64,000 bases of DNA from Augochlora pura (taxonomy: Eukaryota > Arthropoda > Insecta > Hymenoptera > Halictidae). Location: positions 30,937,640-31,001,639 of the forward strand of contig NC_135781.1 of the NCBI RefSeq assembly GCF_028453695.1. Direction: 5' to 3'. The notes below the pieces were generated by a model that was not told where the DNA came from, did not search any database, and saw only the letters and a program-made list of their open reading frames with translations. The position numbers and the translations under genes are program-made. Below, one piece after another: positions 24,188 to 34,429 of the stretch; position 1 is the stretch's first letter; each line of letters opens with the position of its first letter.

Positions 24188-24433
24188 TTAGAGAAAAACA
24201 CTATTCGCGTCGTAGAACATGCCGTGGTACACCGGTGTGCCTTTCGGATCGTATTTGTATTCGGGACGGCGCGCGTGATTCGCGACGTCGTAAAAACAGT
24301 TTTGAAACGATTCGAGGTACTCTCTTGTCGCTGATTTCCAAACTCTCTTTCTCTTCTTCTTTTTCTTACCGCTTTTCGTAGAAATCAGGCTCGCGCGAAG
24401 CGTGTTAGCGAAAACCGAAATATTCCACTGCAA
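24188..24433 (-). pseudogene. Uncertain coding remnant overlapping duplicated segment
   Basis: A minus-strand frame ends ESFQNCFYDVANHARRPEYK followed by YDPKGTPVYHGMFYDANSVF, which has an unusually protein-like, non-repetitive composition. The first half of the frame is a Lys/Arg-rich reading of a pyrimidine tract and is not convincing. The segment 24243-24308 is duplicated at 23371-23434, where the frame is interrupted. No family recognised. It could be a decayed exon, a transposon remnant or coincidence. Confidence 0.18.
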
Positions 24434-24569
24434 TTAACCCTACTCCTTTCCTGGTATCAATTTGCATTATTTCCAAGTTTTGGCATATATTATTCTACTA
24501 TTTTTAGGAAAATTGATCTTAGACTTTGTCACTTTTATTTTTTAAAATTGTTATCAATTGTCTTAAGTA

Positions 24570-24745
24570 TTACTGTTTATTATTATTATTATTACTATTT
24601 GTCATTATTATTACGATTTATCATTATTATTACTATTTATCATTATTATTACTATTTGTCATTATTATTACGATTTATCATTATTATTACAATTTATCAT
24701 TATTATTACTATTATTATTATTGTGGATTATTATCATAATTATTA
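24570..24745. repeat. ATTATTATTAC minisatellite
   Basis: About 42-bp higher-order units of TCATTATTATTACTATTTG and TCATTATTATTACGATTTA. Plus-strand Leu/Ile/Tyr frames are produced by the array. Confidence 0.9.
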
Positions 24746-25588
24746 ATGAAGGAACACATAACGTAAAAACGTGATATTTTGACCAAAAAAGTCTCTGCGC
24801 GTCAATTTGACCTACACGAGCACACGTCACTTTGTTTCCACTGAAAAAAAACCTAGTTCAAAGCTAACACTGTACCAAATTTTTAAACGCACGTTTCAAT
24901 GCAAATATTATACATACCGCACGTGCAATAAATATAGAAAAAAGCAATCACTCGCCACATCTCATTCTATATGAAAAATGTAAAAACATCCTGAATTAAG
25001 TTTCTCTTAATTTAAAACAAATATTTACTGAATTAAATCCCTTGCCTCTTATTATACTATTATTTTAGAATAATGTCAATAAAGTTAGCAAAACGAGAGC
25101 GAGACGAGGGTTGCATAATCGACGTTCGATCGTATCGCGCGAGAATCGAAGAATACAGATTACCGTAGGGGAAACAGCGGATGTTATTTAACAGCGTCGC
25201 TCCGGCGAAATGTTTATGCATCCGACAGTATCGTCGCAACAAATTTGGCCGTTCGGCTTTCCTTCTATTTGCGAAAATTATCGGTCCGCTGGTGGGGGGG
25301 TTGGATTCGACTGCGAACGTCGTCCGGATCGATACATATTTACGTACCCGTATTTGGTATTATCTAGTTGTCCGATCATTTTGGAAGTTACATCAATCAC
25401 GCGGCCGATGTTTGAGATCAATTCGTGCAATCTTGCATGATAACGAGATCGAATAATCGATGGCGACAAACCCTCCGAGTTACGGGACTGTTTGGCCGCC
25501 GTTTATCGGGCATTAAAGTCGAAACCCGGGGCGCGCATCGAGAAATTTGCCCGGCGTGACGGTTGTCCATTGTGTCTTTGAATATCAA
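24746..25588. other. Intronic DNA, no gene seen
   Basis: AT-rich to 25060, then CpG-rich. Overlapping frames of 60-91 codons at 25060-25469 occur on both strands without a domain. Confidence 0.4.
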
Positions 25589-25840
25589 CCCTTTGCACTC
25601 GAGTGGTCTAAGGCACCAATATAATTGTTTTATCCTAAAATATTATATGTTGTCCCAAGATAATTTTTGTAACAACAAAGTTTGGAATTACGAATTTTTT
25701 AAGGTTATGTCAAGGTGTCGTTGAAATTGGGAATTTAATTTCGTATGCATAAAAGTGCACTTTGTTACATGGAATAGAAATACTATGAGACAGGATAACT
25801 GTTTCAAATTTGTAGTTAAAATGGCTTCGAGTGTAAAGGG
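25589..25840. mobile_element. TTAA-type MITE, 252 bp
   Basis: TCAA (mutated TTAA), then CCCTTTGCACTCGAGTGGTC. The right end is AAAATGGCTTCGAGTGTAAAGGG before TTAA (25841-25844). The body (CATAAAAGTGCACTTTGTTACATGG) matches 51500-51753 closely. Confidence 0.85.
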
Positions 25841-26764
25841 TTAACATCCACGGATTGTTTCGATTGTGCCAAAATTCTTAAATCACAAAACACGTCGATA
25901 AAACGACACACTTATGTCATCGAACACGGAGAAAAGCTTCGCACAGTTAACTAGACCTATTCGTTCCGTTAATTTATTTCATTTAAATATTTGATATTAA
26001 ATCTCTTCTTGAACAGCTCGCGACCATCAATAAATGAAAACTTTCTTTTCCACCGCGATACCAAAAATAAGTCCAACAACGACGAACCGAATCCACCGTC
26101 AACGGAATCTGTCACCTCTTCTCGTCCAAAAATACTCGACACGAATGACAACTCTTTTTTCAGCCTTTACAAAGTTCACGAAGAAAGCCGCGACCATGGA
26201 TATTAACGTTAATAGTTATGAATATTAATTCGCCCCGGTTAGCGCCGTTTAAATATTTATTCCGAAGCCGCGGAACTTTCTGAAAGGCGCGTGATCACCG
26301 GAGATTGGAAAACGTCCGCGTTTCTCGCAACGGCGAGCAAAAATGAAAAAAAAAAAAAAAAAATAATAGAGAGAAGAAGAAAGAAAAGGAACGGAAAAGC
26401 GAGGACGGAAAAAACATGAAACTATTGTTGCGGTATCGACGAACAAAAGTATCCTGATTCCTCCAGGTAAACGCGCCTGTCGCGGAATCGAAAAGTCCCG
26501 GGGGGCAACGCCGGGGACGCGCACGATCGGCCGTGAATAGAATGTCAGTAGCCACGGGGCCGGGCGTTATTATCAAAAGGACGTTATGTAAACACCGGTT
26601 CACGGCGATTCCGGCGGGGGTCTCTCTGTTGTGTTACGACGGTTCGCCGACGCGGGCGGAATTAGAAAATCCGCGCCGGTCCGTCGCGTTACTCTCGACG
26701 TTCTTTTCGTTTTCCTTTACAGCGGTTTTCCTTTACTTCGATGGCGTGCGACCCGAACAATTAA
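25841..26764. other. Intronic DNA with poly(A) tract
   Basis: Contains a run of about 17 A at 26346-26362 followed by GA-rich sequence. Frames on both strands up to 102 codons have no domain. Confidence 0.4.
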
Positions 26765-26870
26765 CCCTTTGCGGTCGAATGGCGACTCTCAAGCGCCTCT
26801 AAAAATTATCATATCACGTTTCGAAATAATCTTTATCGAATTTACTAATATTTAAAAAATTGTTAACACA
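26765..26870. mobile_element. TTAA-type MITE fragment (left end)
   Basis: TTAA (26761-26764), then CCCTTTGCGGTCGAATGGCG and ACTCTCAAGCGCC. It continues with ACGTTTCGAAATAATCTTTA and TTTAAAAAATTGTTAAC, which match the copies at 35.5 and 40.6 kb. The right end was not found. Confidence 0.6.
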
Positions 26871-27700
26871 TTCGCATCGTGATATTTTTCCTGAAATTTT
26901 CATATAAATCGGGGCATTTTAGCAATGTGAAGATATTTTAATATATAGGTAAACGAGAATTCTCGTTTCTCGACGACAACGTTTTTCTTTTTAATGCGGT
27001 TTTTTATTAGAAAAGCCCAACAGTGTAGAAAATTAACTGGTGAGACTGAGAATTTGCGAATTTAGTCTGATATTTTTATTATACTTAATTATATCAATTA
27101 TACTATTTTGTAGTATAATCATAGTGTCTTCTTCTATTTGCAGAAGATTGGAAGACGATTAGACACGTTGACTGCCATATTACGAAGTAATAAAATCACT
27201 TAAACCGGGCATATAATATACTTTAATATGCTAAATGCTATATAACAGTAGATAAGCTTCTTATTAATTTTTCCGAATAAAGCTTTCAACTGATAATTTT
27301 TCAAGAAACACAGGAACCAATTTCTTAGCTTCGAGGTAAACTTCCTACACCTTGTAGAAGTTAAACAAACTTTTTCCTTGACCTCTTGACATAATTTTAA
27401 TTCTTTACCAAAGTAAGAAAAATTTAATTTTAATCGCAACTGAGAAAAATGGATGGAACAGATTATTATTATTATGAATGAGACAGACTATGATTTTTGG
27501 TAATTTCTTCTTACAAAAATAAAGGTACCTTGACAAAACCTTGACATATTGTTATTACAACTTTTGAATAAAAATAAAAATCATGTTCCTAATATACTTA
27601 ACTTTTAACGTTTAAATATTCATAAGAAGGGACCAAATGATACTTCGTTTTCAAAGAATGTAATACCAATGGTACTTAGATCAAGATAGATAATAAAATG
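26871..27700. other. AT-rich intronic DNA
   Basis: A 79-codon minus-strand frame (27200-27439) has no recognised motif. No repeat or gene seen. Confidence 0.4.
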
Positions 27701-27812
27701 AAAAGGGTTATGCCCCGAAGTTACGCGAATCTGGCAGCGAACGTGTCAAACCTTATCCGTAAGGTTCACGGTTCCCCGCGCGGTTCGGATTTCATTTTAA
27801 GTCCTATGGGTT

Positions 27813-27814
27813 AC
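27813..27814 (-). other. Hr3: HR3 exon splice donor
   Basis: The exon ends ATAAAAG and the intron begins GTAACC on the minus strand. The junction is in phase 1: the G left after the SIK codons supplies the first base of the next codon. This suits the Ala that begins the AQIEIIPCKVCG segment in known HR3 proteins. Confidence 0.75.
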
Positions 27815-27938
27815 CTTTTATGCTCCCGGACGAGGTGTGAGGTGTCTGCGGTGCGTGCGAGGTCAAAGGTAACGGCGAGCCCGAGGAGGTCGCGGAGTGT
27901 TCCAGCTTGGAACTCACCGCGCTCCACATCTCGAACAT
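27815..27938 (-). CDS. Hr3: HR3 nuclear receptor, amino-terminal coding exon
   Basis: Seen: on the minus strand, ATG at 27938-27936 in the context GTTCAACATGTTC opens a 41-codon frame, MFEMWSAVSSKLEHSATSSG...HTSSGSIK, plus one base before a GTAACC donor. An in-frame TGA 27 bases upstream (27968-27966) supports this start unless an upstream exon splices in at GCAAG/GCC. Known: insect HR3 (Drosophila Hr46, vertebrate ROR class NR1F) has a short isoform amino terminus with MFDMW, SVTSKLE and SSGSIK, after which the C4 zinc-finger DNA-binding domain begins. HR3 is an ecdysone-induced nuclear transcription factor that binds monomeric AGGTCA sites, activates ftz-f1 and represses early genes. Here the linker between SKLE and SSGSIK is Ser/Pro/Thr/His-rich. 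Inferred: the DNA- and ligand-binding domain exons lie beyond position 1. The identification rests on remembered family sequence, not a search. Confidence 0.85.
27860..27872 (+). promoter_or_regulatory. DR1-like AGGTCA pair inside HR3 exon
   Basis: AGGTCA A AGGTAA on the plus strand is a direct repeat of nuclear-receptor half-sites with one-base spacing and one mismatch. It is also coding for PLPLTS on the minus strand, so it may be fortuitous. Confidence 0.2.
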
Positions 27939-28200
27939 GTTGAACGCCGTGGTGATGGCCTTGCGTCACTTCCAGGCTGCTACACCCGTAGATCACCCGG
28001 CGGCGGCGGCGGCACTCTTTCCCGGCTCGCCGTAACATCCGCCGCGCGTAGCGCCGCGACGCCGCCCGAAAATTACGTTCTTCCGCGAGCGACGATCCTC
28101 GAAAAAGCACGATGTGCTCCGTTTCTCACGCCGGCTCTCTGTTCCGCACACAGTTCACTTCGAGGATCCCCGAAAAAAAAACTGTCGCTCGAACTTCCTT
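27939..28200 (-). promoter_or_regulatory. Hr3: HR3 5' leader and proximal CpG island
   Basis: GC- and CpG-rich DNA immediately upstream of the HR3 ATG, with a (GCC)n run at about 28000-28013. Several upstream ATGs precede the main start, so leader control of translation is possible. An AT-rich box lies at about 28215-28240, just upstream on the minus strand, and could serve as a TATA region. The transcription start is not determinable by eye. Confidence 0.45.
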
Positions 28201-29595
28201 AACTCGTATAATCGTGTACACTATAATATAATATATCTCTCTATACGTTGTATAATATCGTAATAATTGCTATTCAAGCCACGTTTCACTTTGTACAACG
28301 GTTCATCTCTCTTCTTCTATCTGCTTCTTTTCCTCTATCTCTGTATGTCTGTATCTCTCTCTTTCTGTGTGTCTCTATGTCTCCTTCTGTCTCGGCTCAG
28401 TCGATGCTTCTAAGATTTATTATCACTTCGCTTACCGGCTACCTCGATTGCTTCATCTCTCCTTTCTACTCGGGTATTGTCGAATCGATGCTAAATCGCA
28501 TTAACAAAATTATTCGGGGTAATATCTCTCTTCTCTCTTTTTCGCTTTATTATACACGGGTAAATCGGTTTACGCGGGATAGCTTAAGTTTACGCGGCGC
28601 ACGGTTTAACACGGGTGGGGTGATCGATGCTCGGGATTATAAGATGCTTCTCTTCATAGACTCCTACGGGTTAATTAAACTTTATTAAGCTCGATTTTAT
28701 TTTTTTTCTTTTTTACGCACTTGTTACTCCGACGACACCCCGGCACTTGTTTATACTTGTTTTCCTTATCCGGCTAATCCTGTCGCCGGTGACCACTACT
28801 TTCTCTGTCGGCTGTGTGTTCGACAAATCTGTCCGCGTCCGTCTTTCTCTCTCTGTTGTGTATATCTGTGTATATATCTGTGTAATTCTGTGTATAACTG
28901 TGTATACGTGTGTGTATGTAATAATTGTTGGTTACGTTTCCCTGTGTTTACGCGTGTGTGTTCGTGTAACGCACCGGCCGATCTACGATCAACGATTCCG
29001 AACTGTACAAAACTATGTACACCTCCCTCTTTCGACCGGTATTACGTTAACACCGTGTCCATCATCGTCCGCTTCCTTCTCCACCTCCTCTTCCGCCTCC
29101 TCCACGCCACCCCAACTCGCCCTACGCCACAGCGTGACACGGTTTACCGCGTATCACCTCGCCGCCGTTATATTAGTATCGTCAGCACCTTTGGCTAATG
29201 AAACGGGTGTCCCGCCGACGACTCTTTGGCCGAGGAAGCGCAGGCCTCTCTCTAGTCGCCGCGAAGCCGAAGCACACCGAGGCGGCTCGTCGTGATCGTC
29301 GACGTTGCGATCGGGTCCCGTGCGCTCTTCGTTCCCTGGGCTCCGGGCACCTCGCGCGACATGGCGCCGAAAGGCGGGCTCACGTTCCACGATCGCCGAT
29401 CTGCAAACAGTCTCGTCAGCAACCGGGCGGCGTCGAAGCCGCCCCACGTTTCGCTCGGACCTACGCGGAGGACTCCGCCGGGAAATCGCGACCACCCTTG
29501 GTATCTTGCTTCGTTTCTGGGCGAGGATAATCTATCGCGAGCATAACACTGAACCTACCGAGGCAAAATTACCGATTGCACATTTTTTCTTTTAA
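28201..29595. promoter_or_regulatory. HR3 upstream region
   Basis: Low in pure repeats compared with the rest of the window: CT-rich at 28290-28400, a (TGTGTATATC)n-like stretch at 28855-28925, a CTTCC-rich tract at 29060-29105 and CpG-rich sequence to 29540. Plus-strand frames of 146 and 182 codons follow the CT/TG tracts and show no domain. Position next to the HR3 start makes it the natural promoter region. Confidence 0.35.
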
Positions 29596-29663
29596 CCCTT
29601 TGCACTCGAAGCCAATTTAACCATCTTGGTGGTGACTCAGAGTCACCACTCGAGTGCGAAGGG
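29596..29663. mobile_element. Minimal TTAA-flanked MITE, 68 bp
   Basis: TTAA on both sides (29592-29595, 29664-29667). Left end CCCTTTGCACTCGAAGCC, right end CTCGAGTGCGAAGGG. Between them GTGGTGACTC-A-GAGTCACCAC is a perfect 10-bp-arm palindrome containing TGACTCA. It is the shortest member, retaining both terminal repeats and the subterminal palindrome and little else. Confidence 0.85.
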
Positions 29664-29879
29664 TTAAAATTTTTTAGGTTATAGAGTCTTTTATATGCGA
29701 AATTATTAAATGGACTAGAGTCTTTTACATATTATTAAATGAAGAAATTATGAAATGAATGTCACGATGGAAGCATAAATTATGATACAAATGGCAGAAG
29801 GCCTGAATAAATCCAGTCTTGTCATTTTTCTAAAGCAAAACGCGTTGCCATTGGTCGAGCTCGGTAGGTTTGGTGTTAA

Positions 29880-30690
29880 TACACTGCGAGCCTAATCTAC
29901 TGCGAGGCGAATACACTGCGAGCATAATCTACTGCGAGATTAATCTACCGCGTGGATAATCTACTGCGAGAACCAGTCTGACTCCTTTTGATCAGACAAG
30001 AGCGTCTGCTGGAGGCTCAGGGCCTCTGGCGAATCATCCTCTTCTATTGCTATTTTTCACCTTGATGATTATATAAATTTATGACAATAATTTTAAAATA
30101 TATCTTTGGAAAATTAGAAACGATTCTATGATATTTGGATCTCATAACTGGTGCGACGATGACGAACCTAATCTACTTTGGCAAGCTATCTATCGCCTTT
30201 TGATCAGACGAAAGTACTTGCTGAAGACGAATTTTTAAAAATAAGCAAAATATGATCTACTGGAAATGAGGAATAATTTTACGATTTTTAGTTTCGAAAC
30301 GAGATGGTCTGACGATGAACGACCCAATCTACTGCGAGGAGAATTTGCCTCAGTCGTTTAATCAGACGGAATTACCCAGCGAGGTTTGAATGCACGTTCT
30401 ACGGCAATTTAATCGTCGGTAGCGATAATTTTTATTAATTATATTAATTACTCGAGAAATTCGTTGGATTGTTTATTAATAATCTACTTGTCTATTTAAT
30501 GGAAGTCGAGTGGAGTTTTGGAATCCAGATCTCTTACAAATTTATCCTAAAGGCGATCTCTGACGCGGTACTCTTTTCAAGTATGATCGAGCTGTCTGGC
30601 GATGGCGAACCCAATCTACTGGGAGATTAATTTACTACAAGATTAATCTACAAAGTGGACTATCTGCGAGCAGATTCTGCTTTTGCATCT
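29880..30690. repeat. Diverged repeats around AATCTACTGCGAG
   Basis: Four blocks share (GACGATGACGAAC)CC/CTAATCTACT...CTTTT.ATCAGAC.A. The AATCTACT phrase begins at about 29893, 30169, 30326 and 30612. The first block also has internal tandem TAATCTACTGCGAGA copies. Spacing of about 155-285 bp suggests an old tandem array broken by indels. Confidence 0.8.
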
Positions 30691-30743
30691 TTTTAACAGA
30701 CCAAAATTTTTAGCATAAAATTCTATTGTCTTCTCACTAGCTG

Positions 30744-30920
30744 TAGAAACGATAATTTGTATTTAACGGATTCAATATTAATATTAATTTTATATTATAT
30801 TAACGGATTCAATATTAATATTAATATTGTACTATATTAACGGATTCAATATTAATATTAGATTATATTAACGGATACAATATTAATATTGAATTCGTTA
30901 AATGCAAATAATCATTTCTA
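30744..30920. mobile_element. Foldback repeat with 36-bp arms
   Basis: Arm 30744-30779 (TAGAAACGATAATTTG...) and arm 30885-30920 (...AATCATTTCTA) are inverted copies matching at 32 of 36 positions. Between them TTAACGGATTCAATATTAAT recurs at about 33-37-bp intervals. No coding content. It could be a hairpin-forming MITE or a palindromic expansion. Confidence 0.75.
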
Positions 30921-33124
30921 TAACATTAACAAATAACATTAACGAATAAACATTAACAATCTGTCCCTTCTGAGATATAATGGCAATTGAAAAATTCCTA
31001 ATCGCAGTCACTGCGAAGAAAATATTACGTCAAAGGGTTAATTTGAACGCCACCCCTTTCTCCCCCCTCCTCTCGCGTTGTTTAAAGCTTACAAAGAAGA
31101 TACGAAAGAGAATTGATCGAACAGGAGCAACGTGAATTTTTCCTAAGCGAAACGAACGGTTGCAAATGAAACATTATTTTTCCATCATCTTCGCCTAATC
31201 TCTAGAGCGAACGCACATTGGAACGAGCGTAAAACTCCCTCCCTCCCTCCCTCTCTCTTTCTCTCTGCCCGTTATAAAGTATTAAACGATAAAGTGGCGC
31301 CGATAGACGCCGTTGCGAAAGAAATCATAAAGCAAGGGGTTAAAGTCTGCGCGGTGGACGTAAAATGGCCGACAAGTTTTCCGAGCAAGTTTTCTAGGCG
31401 ACGCCGGCGAACTTTCTTGTTCCGATTTCCGCCGAAACTGACCGAACAAATTTGTTTTTCCACGACCGTCCGCGGGTTCATGTAAATATTGGTCGTTGCT
31501 TTATTTGCGCTTGATTATGCGACGTGAATGACTATGACAATGTCAAGATTATTTTAATTTCTAACTATGCTTCATGTCAGGATTATTTTAATTTTTAAAA
31601 ATCGAGATCGAGAACTATTTTCGAGGATTTTCAAATCATGATGATAAGCAATTTGTCATCAATTTTACAGGACGATTAATTAATTAAACATCGTAATCGG
31701 AATTATGCTCTAAGAATTATTTATCATACTTTCCGATGAATCAATTTAATTTCGCTTTCCAATGTATATTTTAAAACACTTGTGAATTATTTCAGATAAC
31801 AAATGCATAAAATTTGCAGTCCTCTTTCCGTCTATTTTTGTTTATATCTCGGAAGAAAGATGGAAAACCGAGGAGGATTCGGTGAAATTCGCTTTGGCCG
31901 CCGTTGATCAGGGAAAGGTAACAGTTAGACCTGCCACGTGTGCGGGACGTAAAAAAAAAGAGAGTCACGCGAGAAGAGAAACGGAGATGTAAGAGGATAG
32001 GATAAACTAGAAGCGACACAGGCGCGTGTCCGGAGGAGATGGGTATCGTATTCGGCACGTTGACGCGGCCGTTCTGCCCGTGTCTGGTCCGCGCACTTGT
32101 CGCACGGACGGCCGACACCGTTAAATCGCGGATCTAATGAATGCACGGCATCCCATTACGACGAAAAAGGTAAAACAAAAGTCCTGTGTCCCCTGCGGAG
32201 CCGACTATCGCGACGGATCGACTGGAATATCGCCTGCAGACGAGTGCCGTCCATCTGCAACCCCCGCGATCGCTATTTCGAATGCTCATCTTTTTTCAAA
32301 AGTTGTTGATTCAATCAAAATATGCCCCGTTTGCTTTACCACACCTTTTCCAGCGAGATTTCAATACAGAAATGCCTGTCTTGAACAAATTCTGATCTTT
32401 AGAATTAATAAACACTGATACCGAATATTTCAGACTGTCTTCATTTATATACTATCTAGCCCGTAAAAATTGTCCTAAATGTTTAAAATAGTGAAAGTCG
32501 GTCGGCGAAAGATCTATATTTTATAAAATCGTATATTTTACTTCATTTAATTTCGCAATTGTTTTGTACGACGTAGTATTTATGGGCTGAACAGTATGTA
32601 AATGGAGACAGTCTGAAAAGTTCCATACTATAGTTTATTGATCCGAGAAATCAGAATTTCTTGAAGACAGACATCTGTGAATTAAACTCGCGTTGGGAAA
32701 AGTGTTTTGAAACAAATAGAGTACATTTTGATTAGGTCAATAGTTTTTGAAAAAAGATATGCAGTTTTATATACTCGCTTAAAAATCCGATATTTCATAT
32801 GCGCCAACCTAATAGATCCTTGCTGCTCGATCCAATCTTGCTCCGTCAATTACCGAAATTAAGTTTAATCCGCTCCTTCGGCTGAACTTTGCACGCTCTG
32901 AATTTTTTATGGTCATTACGTTCCCGAGTCTCGCGGCGATCCGATTCGTTATTTCTGATTTTCGTCGGGGAAATCGAGGAAAATTGCTGCGTTGCTGAAA
33001 TTATGCTATCGTTGCGACAGTTGGCTGTCGTAATAACGGTCTTTCTGTAACTCTCGCATGACGATGGCCGGGTCTGCGGTGACCTTTTATGCGTTACATG
33101 CGAGCAGAGCGAGATTTTTTTTTT
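30921..33124. other. Upstream DNA, no gene seen
   Basis: Includes a solo TTAA-element end (CAAAGGG before TTAA at 31038-31041), a (CCCT)n run at 31237-31250 and AT-rich DNA. Opposed frames of 60-108 codons at 31272-32418 have no domain. A receptor half-site TTAGGTCA lies at about 32732-32739, at chance frequency. Confidence 0.4.
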
Positions 33125-33540
33125 GAAATATTGAATAAGTGATAGAGTTTCGTCGAAATGTTAGTTACATATGGTTATTACGTAGTTAAACATTTGCGAA
33201 CGGTATTTTAATATATAACTATTGTTTCAAAAATTGTTAGCAATTTCTATGTTACGTAGAAAAGGTCAGAATATTCATTTACTATTTCAAAAACCTATTT
33301 TTCGTTAGTTCTGCATATAAAGATAATAAATTACCTCTTATAAGCAGACAAAATAAATTATATTATTATTCCTTGTTAGCTAGATAAAGTTTCCTCAAAC
33401 TGGTAGTTACATATGGATATCACGTAATTAAATATACGCGAAATTTACTATATAATTATCATTCTAGAAACTGTTATCAGATTTTGTCTCTTGCAAAAAG
33501 ATGAAGATTTACTATCTCAAAATTTCAATTTTGAAATTGA
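33125..33540. repeat. Two-copy direct duplication, about 245-bp period
   Basis: TTAGTTACATATGGTTATTA near 33161 recurs as GTAGTTACATATGGATATCA near 33402. The following segments (ACGTA.TTAAA.AT..GCGAA, then ATTTACTATTTCAAAA) keep the same order in both copies. Confidence 0.75.
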
Positions 33541-33758
33541 TCGCCGAGACGTCCCATCACGCGACTCTTCGTTCGCGTAGCCGCGACGAATTAAATCGTC
33601 GCGACGGCCGCCGTCGACGTAACAAGTCGACTCCCCTTTGCACCATAAAGAAAACAGGCGACCCCTGTTGAAAGGTTAACCCAGAAAAAACGGCGACGTC
33701 CGCGCCACTAATCCTCTGAAAACAGAGTCCCGCAACCCCTAACAACTCCCTCGACACA

Positions 33759-33890
33759 ATGGACAACCGCAATCCTTCCGGCCCTTCCACAAACCAGTCC
33801 TCCAAAGTTCTACAGAGGCAAGGAAAAATCCTACGGAAAACGCGACTAACAGCCGTTCGTCGTTCAGAGAGACTGTTAAGGCAGGCCTGA
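33759..33890 (+). CDS. Possible small ORF, 43 codons
   Basis: The frame MDNRNPSGPSTNQSSKVLQR...RRSERLLRQA starts in the context GACACAATGG and ends at TGA. It is non-repetitive and basic at its carboxyl end. It lies in a locally C/A-rich segment (33590-33850) unlike its surroundings. No family recognised, and no flanking splice sites are evident. Confidence 0.15.
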   Translation: MDNRNPSGPSTNQSSKVLQRQGKILRKTRLTAVRRSERLLRQA

Positions 33891-34429
33891 GGCCGGGTCA
33901 GAGGGAGGTACCACGTCGTAGACGGGATTCCTCCGTGACCGGGGTAGGACAGAGCCGCGGTTACCGCATCGCCGTCGCCGTCGCCGTCGCCGCGGCCGAT
34001 CGGTCACGACTCGATACGAAAATTCAGACATGTGCGCATCGATCGTGCATTTCCGTACATGGACTGTTCCCCTTTAATCCTGCCGCGTTGCAAGTACGAG
34101 AGAGCTCGTGTCGAGGGGAACCGCACTTTGCTATCGAGCGAAGCTCGCAACCGAGCGACCACCAGCCGAGCCTGCCTTGCTTTGCCTTGCCTATCCAACC
34201 ACCCAACCACCCACCCATCCGCCGCCGCCTGTGCGCCCCGACACATTCCCGTTCCATGAGACTGTGTCTGTGTATAGGACACACGGACGAGCGCGCACAC
34301 GTCGAACCGACGCCAGTCTGTTCCGTGCTTTCATGCCGGTTCCCAGTGCCCGCGCCTCTACGGCCCAGGCCGAGATTCACCGTGGAAGGAAGCGTCGCGG
34401 CGGTGAGCCTCGCGCGCAACCAACACACG

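Larger units (their letters stand above)
1..27814 (-). other. Hr3: HR3 first coding intron (partial)
   Basis: This is the interval downstream, on the minus strand, of the donor that closes the HR3 amino-terminal exon. I looked on both strands for the expected next exon (zinc-finger segments such as CEGCKGFF or CQYCRLQKC) and saw none, so the intron is inferred to continue past position 1 and to be at least 27.8 kb. It holds minisatellites, CpG-rich islands and TTAA-flanked elements, listed separately. Extent is an inference from the exon call. Confidence 0.65.

Noticed and set aside
27811..28110. 99-codon minus-strand frame over the HR3 exon
   Set aside because: It is a different register from the HR3 reading and is Arg-rich. 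It ends two codons from the HR3 donor only by coincidence.
29020..29160. Minus-strand acidic carboxyl terminus GVEEAEEEVEKEADDDGHG
   Set aside because: It arises from a CTCC/CTTC-rich tract; the acidic run is what such a tract gives in this register, and no acceptor precedes it.
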